A DNA stretch of 64,000 nt from Phycisphaerales bacterium (GCA_020850415.1 JADZER010000017.1:62001-126000), one strand, 5' to 3'. Counted from the first letter of the stretch, positions 26,419 to 36,268 are shown. Numbers and translations: made by a program. Notes: a model not told the origin generated them from the sequence alone.

Positions 26419-29079
26419 GTGAGCCCACCCCGACCCTGCCATCCGACGCCCCCGAGGCCAGCCCGGCTTGCCGCCCTCTTGGTCGCCTGCGCCGGCCTGG
26501 CGGCCCCTTTGCTGGCCCAGGACGGTCAGCCGGCCGCCTCCGAACCCGCCCCCCAGCCCCCCGCCGCCCAGCCCGAGCTCGGCCCCCCCAACACCCCGGG
26601 CGAGCAGTTCAACGGGCGCCCGATCTCGCGGATCGACTTCGTCCGCCCGGTCCTCCGGGAGTCTGGGGTCGTCCTCCTGCCGCTGACCCCCAAGGCCGGG
26701 GAGTTCGCCAAGAACCAGGTCCGCAGCCAGCCCGGGGCCCCGTACCTTCACGAGACCGTGAGCGCGGATGTCGCGCGGCTCAGCCGCACCGGGCGCTACG
26801 ACACCATCGACGCCTCGGTCCGGCAGAACGCCGACGGCTCGGTCACCATCATCTACACGCTGGAGCAGCAGCCGGTCATCGAGGATGTGCAGTCGGTCGG
26901 CAACCGGCGCCTGACCGACCAGGAGATCGCCGAGTCGGTCGACCTGCTCATCGGCACCCCTGTCGACCTCTTCCAGCTCGACCGCGGCGCCCGACGCATC
27001 GAGGACCTCTACCACGCCAAGGGCTTCTACCACGCCCAGGTCGACTGGGACCGCAAGGAGCTTGAGGACAACGGCATCGTCCTGTTCCGCGTCACCGAGG
27101 GCGAGAAGCTCAAGGTCACCGGCGTCCGCTTCGAGGGTGTGCAGAGCCTCCCCGAGGGCGAGCTCCGACGCCAGATCAAGACCAAGAAGACCTTCCTGTT
27201 CACCAGCGCCCCCCTCGACGACGACCTGCTCGACGGCGATGTCGCCGCCCTCTACGGCTTCTACAGAGACCACGGCTACCTCGATGTCCGCGTCGACCGG
27301 CGCGTCCAGCCCAGCCCCAACAACCGCGAGGCGATCGTCTCGTTCATCATCGACGAGGGCCCGCTCTACCACCTCGGCGAGGTGATCCTCGAGGTCCCCG
27401 AGGGCGCGCTGCCCCGCTTCGACCCCGCCCAGATCGCCGGCATCATCCCGCTCAAGAGCGGCGACCCGTTCTCGATCAAAGAGGTCAGGGAGAGCGTCGA
27501 GGCCGTTCAGGCCGCGTACCACAAGGAGGGCTACGCCGAGGTGCTCGTCGCCAGCGAGGAGCTGCGCGCCGAGGACAGGCCCGTGGTCAACCTGCTGGTC
27601 AGGGTGTCCGAGGGCGGGCGGTTCCTCACCGGCGAGGTCCGGCCCATCGGCAACAGCATCACCAAGACCAGTGTCATCCTCCGCTCGCTCAGCGACGAGG
27701 GCGTCCGCCCGGAGACCCCGGCCGACCCCACCGCGATGAAGCGCTCGGAGGACCGGCTCAACCGCAAAAACATCTTCGACCGCGTCCTCGAGCCGCCCCG
27801 CATCAGCCTCCAGGCCGCGCCCATCGACAGGCCCCCGCAAACCGCCGAAACCACACCGGGCGGGAACGCCGAACAGCCCGCCGACGCCGAGCCGACAACC
27901 GACCCGCCCGGCGGGGCCCTTGACGACGCCCCCGCCGCGATCCAGCTGAACCGGCCCGCGCGCGACCCCTACGACCCCATCTACCGCGATGTCCTCGTCG
28001 AGGTCAAAGAGACCGACACCGGTGAGTTCAACATCGGCGCCGCCTTCAACACCGACTCGGGCGTCGTCGCACGACTCAACATCGTCCAACGCAACTTCGA
28101 TGTGAACGACAGGCCCGACACCTTCGGCGACCTCTTCAGCGGCGAGGCGTTCCGCGGCGGCGGGCAGACCCTCAGCCTCGAGCTCCTCCCGGGCTCGCGC
28201 GTCCAGACCTACTCCCTCAGCCTCACCGAGCCCTCCCTCTGGGATACCGACTACTCGGGCACCGCCGCCGTCTTCTACCGAAACCGCGACTACCTCGACT
28301 ACCGCGAGGAGCGCTACGGCGGGCGCATCGGCGTCGGCAGACGCTTCGGCACCCGATGGGTCGGCAACGCCCTCCTCCGCGCCGAGTCGGTCCAGCTCCA
28401 CGACATCGAGGCCGACCAGCCCGTCGATGTCTTCGATGTCGCCGACCAGAACTTCCTCACCGGCCTGGGCTTCACCCTCACCCGGGACACCCTCGACGAC
28501 CGCTTCCGCCCGCGCCGCGGCGCCCGCACCGAGCTCGGCATCGAGCAGGTCGGCGTCCTCGGGGGCGACTACTCCTTCACCAAGCTCTCCGCCGAGCACG
28601 AGTTCTTCGTCCCCGTCGTCGAGGACTTCCTCGGACGGACAACCGTCTTCTCCACAAAGGTCGCCGCGAGCTACATCCCACAGAGCACCGACGATGTCCC
28701 CGTCTACGAACGCTACTACCTCGGCGGCCAGTCCTTCCGCGGGTTTGACTTCCGCGGCGTCAGCCCCGTCGGCATCCGCAACGACAACGGCCTGCTCGGC
28801 GACGACCCCGTCGGCGGCACTTGGTCCTTCTTCCTCGGCTCCCAGATCGTCCACCCCATCCTCGAGGAGACCGTCGCCGGCGTCCTCTTCGTCGACTCCG
28901 GCACCGTCTCCAACGATGTCGGCTTCGACGACTACCGGGTCTCCGTCGGCGTCGGCATCCGCCTCTATGTCCCCCAGATCAGCCCCGCCCCCATCGGGTT
29001 TGACTTCGGCTTCCCGCTTCTCGAGGAACCCACCGACGAGAACCGCGTCTTCACCTTCTTCATCGACCTGCCCTTCTAG
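26419..29079 (+). CDS. bamA: Outer membrane protein assembly factor BamA (Omp85 family)
   Basis: 886 aa from GTG 26419, chosen because it opens a signal peptide (RLAALLVACAGLAAPLLAQD); no strong ribosome site is visible, so the start is uncertain. Several POTRA domains (about 60-480: VQSVGNRRLTDQEIAESVDL, YHAKGFYHAQVDWDRKELED, FYRDHGYLDVRVDRR) precede a Pro/Ala-rich insert (about 480-515). The 16-strand barrel follows, with the loop-6 motif GQSFRGFDFRGVSPVG and a C-terminal Phe. It inserts beta-barrel proteins into the outer membrane. It heads a cluster with skp, lpxD and lpxC. Confidence 0.92.
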   Translation: MSPPRPCHPTPPRPARLAALLVACAGLAAPLLAQDGQPAASEPAPQPPAAQPELGPPNTPGEQFNGRPISRIDFVRPVLRESGVVLLPLTPKAGEFAKNQVRSQPGAPYLHETVSADVARLSRTGRYDTIDASVRQNADGSVTIIYTLEQQPVIEDVQSVGNRRLTDQEIAESVDLLIGTPVDLFQLDRGARRIEDLYHAKGFYHAQVDWDRKELEDNGIVLFRVTEGEKLKVTGVRFEGVQSLPEGELRRQIKTKKTFLFTSAPLDDDLLDGDVAALYGFYRDHGYLDVRVDRRVQPSPNNREAIVSFIIDEGPLYHLGEVILEVPEGALPRFDPAQIAGIIPLKSGDPFSIKEVRESVEAVQAAYHKEGYAEVLVASEELRAEDRPVVNLLVRVSEGGRFLTGEVRPIGNSITKTSVILRSLSDEGVRPETPADPTAMKRSEDRLNRKNIFDRVLEPPRISLQAAPIDRPPQTAETTPGGNAEQPADAEPTTDPPGGALDDAPAAIQLNRPARDPYDPIYRDVLVEVKETDTGEFNIGAAFNTDSGVVARLNIVQRNFDVNDRPDTFGDLFSGEAFRGGGQTLSLELLPGSRVQTYSLSLTEPSLWDTDYSGTAAVFYRNRDYLDYREERYGGRIGVGRRFGTRWVGNALLRAESVQLHDIEADQPVDVFDVADQNFLTGLGFTLTRDTLDDRFRPRRGARTELGIEQVGVLGGDYSFTKLSAEHEFFVPVVEDFLGRTTVFSTKVAASYIPQSTDDVPVYERYYLGGQSFRGFDFRGVSPVGIRNDNGLLGDDPVGGTWSFFLGSQIVHPILEETVAGVLFVDSGTVSNDVGFDDYRVSVGVGIRLYVPQISPAPIGFDFGFPLLEEPTDENRVFTFFIDLPF

Positions 29080-29139
29080 AGCCGCCCCCCGGGGCCCGGC
29101 TCTATCATCCGCGAACCACACCCCCAGGGAGGGATACCC

Positions 29140-29766
29140 ATGCACCGCAAGCCCATCACCAACCTCGTGACCATCCTCGCCTGCCTCAGCGTCGTCGCCT
29201 TCGTCGGCTGGCGCGCCGGGGCCGAGTCCACCGAGGCCCGGCTCAAGGCCGAGCCCAGCGCCGTCGCCATCGTCGATGTCGAGCGCGCCCTCAACAGCCT
29301 CAAAGAGCTCGAGGCCCTCAACGCCGCACTCGCCGAACGGGTCAAGGTCCGCCAGACCGACCTGGACACCCTCCGCCAGCGCATCGAGGCCCTCCAGGCC
29401 GACCTTGAGGAGCAGCCCCCCACCGCCGCCGAGAAGCGCCGCGAGCTCCGCGCCCAGATCTTCGAGCTCACCGAGACCGCCAAGGCACGCACCAACGCCT
29501 ACCAGTCCCTCATCAACATCGAGAAGGGCGAGATCATCAAGCCCCTCTACGAGAAGCTCGTCGCCGGCATCGGCGAGATCGCCGGCAAGGAAGGGTTCGA
29601 CCTCGTCCTCTTCGACAACCGCGGCCTCGATGTGCCCCAGGATGTCCAGGCCGTCATCAACGAGATCATCCAGCAGAAGAGCGTCCTCTACGCCAAGGAC
29701 AGCCTCGATATCACCGACCAGGTCATCGCCCTCATGAACAACAAGTACCAGGCCAACGCCAACTAA
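29140..29766 (+). CDS. skp: OmpH/Skp-family periplasmic chaperone
   Basis: 208 aa with an N-terminal signal/anchor (NLVTILACLSVVAFVGW), then a short beta part (AVAIVDVERALNSLKELEAL) and long alpha-helical arms (about 55-130), as in the Skp jellyfish fold. AGGAGG sits before the ATG. It is 60 nt after bamA and 10 nt before lpxD. It would carry unfolded outer-membrane proteins to BamA. Confidence 0.85.
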   Translation: MHRKPITNLVTILACLSVVAFVGWRAGAESTEARLKAEPSAVAIVDVERALNSLKELEALNAALAERVKVRQTDLDTLRQRIEALQADLEEQPPTAAEKRRELRAQIFELTETAKARTNAYQSLINIEKGEIIKPLYEKLVAGIGEIAGKEGFDLVLFDNRGLDVPQDVQAVINEIIQQKSVLYAKDSLDITDQVIALMNNKYQANAN

Positions 29767-29776
29767 AATCCCCCCC

Positions 29777-30835
29777 ATGGTCGGCTCGATCACCACCCAG
29801 GCCCTCGCGGACATGCTCGGCGGCAAGGTCGTCGGACGGGGCGACCTTCCCCTCGGCGATCTCGCCGGCATCGACGACGCCGGACCCGGCGCGCTCTCCT
29901 TCATCCGCTCCGCCGCCTACGCCGACCGATGGGCCGCCAGCCGCGCCTCGGCCGCCCTCGTCACCGTCGGCATCGAGGTCCCCGGACACGACCCCGAGAC
30001 CCGCGCCCTCATCTATGTCGAGAACGCCGACCGCTCCCTGGTCACGCTCCTCGAACACCTCACAAGGCTCGCCGCCCCGCCGCCGCCCCCGCGCGGCGTC
30101 CACCCCTCCTCCGTCGCCGATGACAGCGCGACCATCGACCCCACCGCCTCCATCGGCCCGCTCTGCGTCATCGGCGCAGAGGCCCGCGTCGGCCCCGGCG
30201 CCGTCCTGCACTCGGGCGTCACCCTCGGCAAGAGCGCCGTCATCGGCGCCCGGTGCGTCATCCACCCCGGCGTCGTCATCTACCACCATTGCGTCGTCGG
30301 CGACGACTGCCTCATCCACGCCAATGTCAACATCGGCGCCGACGGGTTCGGATTCATCCCGCACCCCGCCGGACAAGGGCTCATCAAGGTCCCCCACCTC
30401 GGCCATGTCGTCGTCGGCTCGAATGTCGAGATCGGCGCGGGCGCGTGCATCGACCGCGGCAAGTTCGGACCGACAACAATCGGCGACGGTGTCAAAATCG
30501 ACAACCTCGTCCAGATCGGCCACCAGGTCCAGGTCGGGCCCCACGCCGTCCTCTGCGGCCAGGTCGGGCTCGGCGGCTCATGCAAGGTCGGCGCCGGCGC
30601 CATGCTCGGCGGACAGTCCGGCGTCCGCGACAACCGAACCGTCGGCCAGGGCGCCATGATCGGCGCACAGTCCGGCGTCATGAAAGATGTCCCCGCCGGG
30701 CAGATGGTCTTCGGCACCCCCGCGAGGCCGGGCCTCAACTCCCTCCGATCCGCCGCCGGAACAGACAGACTCCTCAGGGCCATCAGGCTGCTCAACGATC
30801 GCGTCGATACACTCGAGCGCGACGCACAACCCTGA
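29777..30835 (+). CDS. lpxD: UDP-3-O-acylglucosamine N-acyltransferase
   Basis: 352 aa. Third step of lipid A synthesis: N-acylation of UDP-3-O-acyl-glucosamine. An N-terminal uridine-binding domain (about 1-105) is followed by left-handed beta-helix hexapeptide repeats (IGPLCVIGAEARVGPGAVLH onward) with NIGADGFGF and the catalytic His in VQIGHQVQVG, then a C-terminal helix. Tightly spaced between skp and lpxC, so one operon. Confidence 0.93.
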   Translation: MVGSITTQALADMLGGKVVGRGDLPLGDLAGIDDAGPGALSFIRSAAYADRWAASRASAALVTVGIEVPGHDPETRALIYVENADRSLVTLLEHLTRLAAPPPPPRGVHPSSVADDSATIDPTASIGPLCVIGAEARVGPGAVLHSGVTLGKSAVIGARCVIHPGVVIYHHCVVGDDCLIHANVNIGADGFGFIPHPAGQGLIKVPHLGHVVVGSNVEIGAGACIDRGKFGPTTIGDGVKIDNLVQIGHQVQVGPHAVLCGQVGLGGSCKVGAGAMLGGQSGVRDNRTVGQGAMIGAQSGVMKDVPAGQMVFGTPARPGLNSLRSAAGTDRLLRAIRLLNDRVDTLERDAQP

Positions 30836-30842
30836 GCACACC

Positions 30843-31733
30843 ATGACCCGACGAATGACACTCGCCTCGCCAGCCGCCGTCGAGGGCGTCGGCCTTTTCA
30901 CCGAACGCCGGGCCAGAGTCACGATTCTCCCCGCACGCCACGGCGGCATCGTCTTCTGCCGCGCCGACCTCGCCTCGCGGCCCATGATCCCCGCCGCCAT
31001 CGCCGAGCTCTGCACCACGCCCGTCCACCCCGCCTTCGCCAGGATCCCCCCGCGCCACACCGCACTCGCCGCCGCCCCCGACCGGCCCGAGACCGCGGTC
31101 TACACCACCGAGCACCTCCTCGCGGCACTCGCCGGCATGGGCGTCACCGACGCCCTCGTCGAGCTCGACGCCCCCGAGCTGCCCATCGGCGACGGCTCGG
31201 CCAAGCTCTTCACCGACGCCATCGCGAGCGCCGGGCTCGTCACCCTCCCCGGCCACGCCGAGCCGATCATCCTCACCGGACCCGTCGCCGTCACCAGCCC
31301 CGACGGCTCCGCCACCATCGCCGCCGAACCCCTCGGCGCGGGCGAAACCCCCTCCTACGCCTACACCCTCGACTACGGCCCCAACGCGCCCGTCAAGCCC
31401 CAGACCGCGCTGTGGCGGGGCGACCCGGGCGGGTTCCTCGCCGAGATCGCCCCCGCCCGCACCTTCTCCCTCGCCGCCGAAGCCGCCCAGATGCAGGCCC
31501 TCGGCCTCTTCCGCTCCTTCACCCCCCGCGACCTGCTCGTCATCGACGACTCGGGCGCCCCGATCGACAACGCGCTGCGCTACCCCGACGAGCCCGCCCG
31601 CCACAAGCTCCTCGACCTCATCGGCGACCTCGCCCTGACCGGACGCCCCATCCACGCCCGGATCGCCGCCACCCGCGCCGGCCACGCCCTCAACCACCAG
31701 ATGGCCCGCGCCCTCCTCCAAAGCGCCCGCTGA
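30843..31733 (+). CDS. lpxC: UDP-3-O-acyl-N-acetylglucosamine deacetylase
   Basis: 296 aa, normal family length. Zinc-dependent deacetylation, the committed step of lipid A synthesis. Family blocks: TTEHLLAALAGMGVTDALVE with the first zinc His, ELPIGDGSA, APARTFSL, ALRYPDEPARHKLLDLIGDL (second zinc His and Asp region) and GHALNHQMA. ATG 30843 follows the lpxD stop by 7 nt. It acts just before LpxD although encoded after it. Confidence 0.93.
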   Translation: MTRRMTLASPAAVEGVGLFTERRARVTILPARHGGIVFCRADLASRPMIPAAIAELCTTPVHPAFARIPPRHTALAAAPDRPETAVYTTEHLLAALAGMGVTDALVELDAPELPIGDGSAKLFTDAIASAGLVTLPGHAEPIILTGPVAVTSPDGSATIAAEPLGAGETPSYAYTLDYGPNAPVKPQTALWRGDPGGFLAEIAPARTFSLAAEAAQMQALGLFRSFTPRDLLVIDDSGAPIDNALRYPDEPARHKLLDLIGDLALTGRPIHARIAATRAGHALNHQMARALLQSAR

Positions 31734-31953
31734 CGCGCCCCCCCTCGCCACCCGCCGAAATCCCGGGCCGTGCGCAACCCGCCCGCGCATGTCCACGCCC
31801 GTGCGCTGTCTCGCGGACCACCCCCGATTCCCCCTTCCAATCGCCCGGCATCCATGCCACAATGCCAGCGGGCTCCCCCGCCCGACCACGCCGATGCCCG
31901 CCCGGCCAGGGCAAAGGCGATTAAGGTCGGCCGGTTCGAAAGGGGAGTACCCG

Positions 31954-32568
31954 ATGCAGATTCGGACGCGGAGCCCTCGTCGATGGACCCTCACCACGCT
32001 CACAGCCTGCGGCCTGACCGGGGCGCTGCTACTCGCCGGCCCCGGCTGTGCCGACCTCCAGGCGACCCAGGCCTTCCGGGCGGACGCCCTGGCCCTGCGC
32101 GAGACCCTGGACGCCAGGGCCGCCCAGTGGCAGGAGGCCATGGACACCCTGCCGAAGGGCGACCCGATGCGCCCGGCGCTCGAGGCCGGGCAGCGCCAGG
32201 CCCAAGCGGCCGTCGTCACCCTGGACGAGGGAATCACCCGGCTCGACGCGGTTCTCGCCGAGACGGTGAAACCAACCGACCCGATCACCGAAACAGTTGG
32301 CGCAGCCTCACCGCTGCTGCCGATGTCGCTGCGCGGACCCCTCCTGCTCGGGGCCGCGGCATTGGTCACGGGGCTCCGTGCCTGGCGCCTCAAGGCCGGG
32401 CTCGCGTCGGTCGCCAGGGGGCTCAGCGTGGCCCTGCGAGAGGATGAGGAGTTCCGGGCATGCTTCCAGCGACACGCCGACACCTTCCGCAGCACCCAGA
32501 CCCCCACCGCCAAACGAGTCGTGGACGAAGTGACCGCACACCACCCCCCGCTCGCGCTGCCGATCTGA
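31954..32568 (+). CDS. Hypothetical exported or membrane protein
   Basis: 204 aa with AGGGGAG before the ATG. It has an N-terminal hydrophobic signal ([20 protein letters not shown]) that resembles, but does not match well, a lipobox. A helical region (about 35-105) follows, then a second hydrophobic segment (about 128-146, [17 protein letters not shown]) and a cytoplasmic-type tail. No family recognised. Possibly last gene of the bamA-lpxC cluster, but 220 nt separates it. Confidence 0.65.
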   Translation: MQIRTRSPRRWTLTTLTACGLTGALLLAGPGCADLQATQAFRADALALRETLDARAAQWQEAMDTLPKGDPMRPALEAGQRQAQAAVVTLDEGITRLDAVLAETVKPTDPITETVGAASPLLPMSLRGPLLLGAAALVTGLRAWRLKAGLASVARGLSVALREDEEFRACFQRHADTFRSTQTPTAKRVVDEVTAHHPPLALPI

Positions 32569-32589
32569 ACACCCGTGGCGAGGGGCCGT

Positions 32590-32838
32590 ACCCGGCCCCC
32601 CCCCACTTCGTCTCTCCGCCTCCCCGTCTCTCCGTCTCTCCAAACCCCTCCGTCCCTTCCCCAGCCTCCCCCTTCGTCGCTTCGTCGCTCCGTCGCTCCG
32701 TCGCTCCAAACCCCTCCGTGCCTCCGTCCCTTCGTGCCTCCGTCCCTTCCCCCACCCCCCCCACTTCGTCTCTCCGTCTCTCCGTCTCTCGAAACCCCTC
32801 CGTGCCTTCGTGCCTCCGTGCCTCCGTCCCTTCCCCCG
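32590..32838. repeat. Pyrimidine-rich degenerate tandem repeat tract
   Basis: About 250 nt in which the plus strand is almost only C and T with scattered G. It is built from variants of TCTCTCCGTC, GTCGCTTC/GTCGCTCC and GTGCCTCCGTCCCTTC. The repeats read open in several frames and run directly into the prepilin helix of the next gene. The polypurine/polypyrimidine bias could form H-DNA or impede replication. Confidence 0.8.
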
Positions 32839-33551
32839 CCTTCACCCTCATCGAACTCCTCGTCGTCATCGCCATCATCGCCCTGCTCATCGGCATCCTG
32901 CTGCCCGCCCTCGGCAAGGCCCGCGACCAGGGGCGCAGCCTCCGCTGCCTCACAAACCTCAAGGGCCTGGGCGCCTCCCTGGCCCTCTACTTCAACGACT
33001 CCAACAGCACCCTGCCCTACATCTCGCCCATCGCCGGCGCCGACGAGAACGAGAACTCCACCGACCTCTTCGAAGTGCTCGACGCCTACATCGACGCCCC
33101 CCGGCCCCGCCACGAAGTGCCCGGCGACGACGAGAGCGACTGGGTCTCCTTCGACCCCTACCAGTGCCCCTCCGACCGCGGCGGGACTGACCCCGACGAC
33201 CCCCGGCCCGCCTACGCCCGTTACGGCCTGAGCTACGCCTACCCCGCCGCCGATATGTTCGTCGCCCTCGAGTTCCTCGGCGCCATCGACCCCGGCAACC
33301 TCGACCCCAAGATCGCCGCCGCCGAACAGTGGAAGGGCGCCCGCGCCGTCTCCACCGCCTACGAGACCTACGCCAACCGCGGGAGCAAACTCCCGGTAAT
33401 CCTCGACCTCGAACCCTGGCACCCCAACCCGTCCGGCAAGAACGCCCTCTTCTGGGACGGCGCCGCCGACGCCCACCCCGGCGACCCGCCAGGGGAGTTC
33501 GTCGAGGAGTTCCTCGCCACCGTCATCCGCCTCTGCGGCTTCGGGGGGTAG
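32802..33551 (+). CDS. Pseudopilin-like protein whose leader is encoded by repeat DNA
   Basis: About 249 aa if the in-frame GTG at 32802 starts translation; the start is uncertain because the frame is open through the repeat tract. The prepilin helix [20 protein letters not shown] is intact, but the preceding leader ([13 protein letters not shown]) comes from the pyrimidine repeat and ends in Ala rather than Gly at the expected cleavage site. The body ([20 protein letters not shown]) resembles planctomycete DUF1559-like proteins, with an acidic soluble domain. It may be an active pseudopilin with a new leader or a decaying gene. Confidence 0.65.
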   Translation: MPSCLRASVPSPAFTLIELLVVIAIIALLIGILLPALGKARDQGRSLRCLTNLKGLGASLALYFNDSNSTLPYISPIAGADENENSTDLFEVLDAYIDAPRPRHEVPGDDESDWVSFDPYQCPSDRGGTDPDDPRPAYARYGLSYAYPAADMFVALEFLGAIDPGNLDPKIAAAEQWKGARAVSTAYETYANRGSKLPVILDLEPWHPNPSGKNALFWDGAADAHPGDPPGEFVEEFLATVIRLCGFGG

Positions 33552-33572
33552 ACTGCAACCGCCGAGACCACC

Positions 33573-34385
33573 ATGACCACCACGCCCGACGAACCGACCA
33601 TCCAGGGCTCCCTGCTCGACGACGAGATCGCCTCGGTCGGTGTCGTGCGCGCGCGGGTGACCCTCCGCCAGCGGCTCAACGCCCTCCAGGCCGCCGGGCT
33701 CGAGCGATTCAACGAGGCGTGGGCCAAACCACTCTGGCGTTTCACCATCATGGGCGCAAGCTCCGCCGCGGCCCTCGCGCTGGGCCTGGGCCTGTACCTG
33801 GCGATCCGCCCGGTCCCCAAGCCCGACTACGAGACCGACCAGATCGGCATCGCCTTCAACTACACCCTCCTCACGGAGGAGTTCAACAGCCTCCCCGTCG
33901 AGGAGCGCATCAACCTCGTCTCCCAGCTCTACGGTCGCGTGAAGGACATGGACTCCTCCGAGTCCGCCATGATGGCCGCCTTCTTCGCCGGCATCGCCGG
34001 CGAGGCCCGCGAGCAGCTCGAACGCAACGCCGGCAAGCTCCTGGTGGACGCCGCCGACCTCGTCGCCAAAGACTACAACACCGTCCCCCCCGAGCAGCGC
34101 GACGGCTACCTCGACGACGCCTATGTGCGCCTCGTCCGCCTCACCGCCCCCTTCGACCCCTCCATCGAGCAACGCACCGACGAGGAGATCCTCGATCGCG
34201 GCCGGCGCGACGCCAAGCAGGGGCTCGACGAGATGAACAGCGGACGCGTCTCCGCCCAGGACGCCTCCAGACTCATGCTCTTCATGAACCGACAGACCGA
34301 GAAGTCCGCCTCGGTCTCGCAGCAGCAGCGCCTCACGCTCTTCATGCGCGACATGTCGCGCCGCCTGCGCAACCCCGACGGCTGA
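33573..34385 (+). CDS. Hypothetical single-pass membrane protein
   Basis: 270 aa; one TM helix (about 61-80, GASSAAALALGLGLYLAI) with the N-terminus inside. The outer helical domain carries acidic stretches and an EEILDRGRRDAKQGLDEM helix. It starts 22 nt after the pseudopilin gene and is probably co-transcribed with it. No family recognised. Confidence 0.75.
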   Translation: MTTTPDEPTIQGSLLDDEIASVGVVRARVTLRQRLNALQAAGLERFNEAWAKPLWRFTIMGASSAAALALGLGLYLAIRPVPKPDYETDQIGIAFNYTLLTEEFNSLPVEERINLVSQLYGRVKDMDSSESAMMAAFFAGIAGEAREQLERNAGKLLVDAADLVAKDYNTVPPEQRDGYLDDAYVRLVRLTAPFDPSIEQRTDEEILDRGRRDAKQGLDEMNSGRVSAQDASRLMLFMNRQTEKSASVSQQQRLTLFMRDMSRRLRNPDG

Positions 34386-34400
34386 CCCGCCGATCTGCCC

Positions 34401-35978
34401 TCACCCCATCGCCTTCAGCCCCACCAGCATCAGCACCATGATCGTCGAGTTGTGCAGGCAGTGCGCCGTCGCCGCCCCGATGACCGACCCGCGCCACTCC
34501 CGGATCATCGCGAAGGTGAACCCCAGCGCGACCAGCGGACCCACCAGCAGCGGCCCGTAGCTGTGCATGAACGCAAACAAGAGCGCCGTGAGCACCGCGC
34601 ACACGAACGCCCCGAACCGCGCCCGCAGGTGCCGGTACACACCCCCGCGGAACAGCGACTCCTCCACGATCGGCGCCCACACCGTCGCCAGCGACAGGAA
34701 CAGCACGATCACCAGACCGTCCCCGTTGGCCACCAGCTCCACCATCGGGTTCTGCGGCGGCTCGACCGGACCGCTGCTCAGCGCCTGCACCACCATATTC
34801 AGCACCACCGTGAACACCATCGCCGCCAGCAGCAGCGGCAGCCCGGCGAAATACCCCGCCACCCCCGCCAATACCTCGCGCCACACCCCGCGCGGCGCGT
34901 ACCACCCGATCGCCTCGCGCCACCCACGCCAGGTCACCCCCCGCAGGCGCGGCCAGAAGATCGTCAGCAGCAGCACCCACTGGGCCGACAGCGCGATCAA
35001 GAGCAGCGTCCGCTCGTCCTTGATCGACCCCGACAGCACACCCACCCCGAAGTGCACCAGCCCGAACCCCGCCAGGAACACCCCGAAGGTCTCGAGGAAC
35101 ACGCTCCCCCCGGGGAGAGGCGGCGCGAACCGGCGCTCCAGCCGGCGGCCGAAGAACATCACCGCCGCGATGATGAACATCGTCAGCCCGCCCAGCCCCG
35201 CGACGAAGAACACCACCATTACGAGCAAGATCAGCGCCACCGCCCACGGGATGTCGTCGTACAGCGCCGCCCGCTCGGGAGAGTCGGGCAGCGTCGTCGC
35301 CAGGTCGCCCAGCCACCCGTACCGCTCGCGCAGCCTCGCCACCTGCTCGGTCGTCAACGAGCCCAGCCCGGAGCTATACAGAACCTCCATCGTCTCGGCG
35401 TCCGCCACCGCGTCGGGGTCCACCGTCGGCCCGTCCTCGCCCTCGACCTCCGCCCACGCATCGGTCGCCGGCTTCTCCGGCCCTTCCTCGGTTGGCTCCC
35501 CCAGCACCCGGCGCTCCAGCCGCGTCTCCAGGTCCTCCCCGCTCCGGACCGCCCGCAGCCACCCCAGGGCCGCCTCGGGCGAGTCCGTCTCCCCCAGCAC
35601 CAGCACCGACTGGAGCTGGTCGGCCGGGTGCAGGTCGCTGCTGGCGAACTGCCCCGCTGCGACGCTCGGGAACTGCCCCGTTGAGGGCAGCCCGCCCCGC
35701 CTGAACGCCTCCTCGAAGAGCAATAGCAGCTTGGCGACCTCGCCGCCCCTGGGCTTGCGCTCCACCTGGCCCTCGCGGGGCATCAGATACGGCGCCAGGT
35801 TCTGGGCCAGGGCCAGCACCGCGTAAAGCACCCCCACCACCACCAAGGCCACCACCCGGCTGGTCGGCGTGCCGAGGTCCGGCGCCCTCCCCCCGGGGCC
35901 CAAAATAGGTGATTCCTCTGGCATCCGCGGCTCGGTCACCGGGATAACTGGCGGGAGCGTCGGTGGGATGTCACTCAT
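34401..35978 (-). CDS. CPBP-family intramembrane metalloprotease
   Basis: About 525 aa from ATG 35978 (MSDIPPTLPP); in-frame ATGs at 35987 and 35990 are alternatives. One N-terminal TM, a ~170-residue soluble region, then a polytopic core. The CPBP (Abi/Rce1-like) motifs are present in order: EESLFRGGVYR (glutamates and Arg), FAFMHSYGPL (His) and HCLHNSTIM (His/Asn). Family members cleave prenylated or membrane peptides; the substrate here is unknown. Convergent with the preceding membrane-protein gene. Confidence 0.85.
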   Translation of the reverse strand: MSDIPPTLPPVIPVTEPRMPEESPILGPGGRAPDLGTPTSRVVALVVVGVLYAVLALAQNLAPYLMPREGQVERKPRGGEVAKLLLLFEEAFRRGGLPSTGQFPSVAAGQFASSDLHPADQLQSVLVLGETDSPEAALGWLRAVRSGEDLETRLERRVLGEPTEEGPEKPATDAWAEVEGEDGPTVDPDAVADAETMEVLYSSGLGSLTTEQVARLRERYGWLGDLATTLPDSPERAALYDDIPWAVALILLVMVVFFVAGLGGLTMFIIAAVMFFGRRLERRFAPPLPGGSVFLETFGVFLAGFGLVHFGVGVLSGSIKDERTLLLIALSAQWVLLLTIFWPRLRGVTWRGWREAIGWYAPRGVWREVLAGVAGYFAGLPLLLAAMVFTVVLNMVVQALSSGPVEPPQNPMVELVANGDGLVIVLFLSLATVWAPIVEESLFRGGVYRHLRARFGAFVCAVLTALLFAFMHSYGPLLVGPLVALGFTFAMIREWRGSVIGAATAHCLHNSTIMVLMLVGLKAMG

Positions 35979-36225
35979 CGCCCCCATCATCGGACCGCCG
36001 GGGGGCCGGGGCCACAGGGAAGCTCCATGGCCGGTTCCCAGGGGGCACGGCTCTCCGAGCCGTAAGCACCCCCGCCTTGACCACCCCCGCGCTCGGGCTA
36101 TCCTTCCCGGCTCACCACGCCGCGGCGAGGGCTGGGAGGCCCTACCGCCGCAGCACGATGAAATCCTGCCGGTTCCTTCGGGATCCCGGCCCGCCCCGCC
36201 CGGTAGGCGGCGAGACAGACCCAGG

Positions 36226-36245
36226 GGTCCAGTCCTGTTTGGACC
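36226..36245 (+). promoter_or_regulatory. Possible hairpin in rplM leader
   Basis: GGTCCA and TGGACC pair around an 8-nt loop, 10 nt before the GGAGG of rplM in the 290-nt gap that holds the rplM promoter. A ribosomal-protein leader is possible, but a 6-bp stem is weak evidence. Confidence 0.2.
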
Positions 36246-36268
36246 GGCCACCCCACCGGAGGTATCCG

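Noticed and set aside
26302..29904. 1200-codon minus-strand frame opposite bamA/skp
   Set aside because: Acidic, repetitive composition typical of an antisense frame of GC-rich DNA; it spans two real genes and their gap.
32590..32838. CRISPR array
   Set aside because: The repeats are short, degenerate and contiguous, with no regular spacers and no cas genes nearby.
30792..34172. Long minus-strand frame opposite lpxC and the pseudopilin
   Set aside because: It crosses three plus-strand genes and the pyrimidine repeat, and no domain is visible.
34401..35978. Abortive-infection defence gene
   Set aside because: CPBP proteins are sometimes labelled Abi, but there is no toxin/antitoxin or phage-defence neighbour; the metalloprotease motifs are what can be supported.
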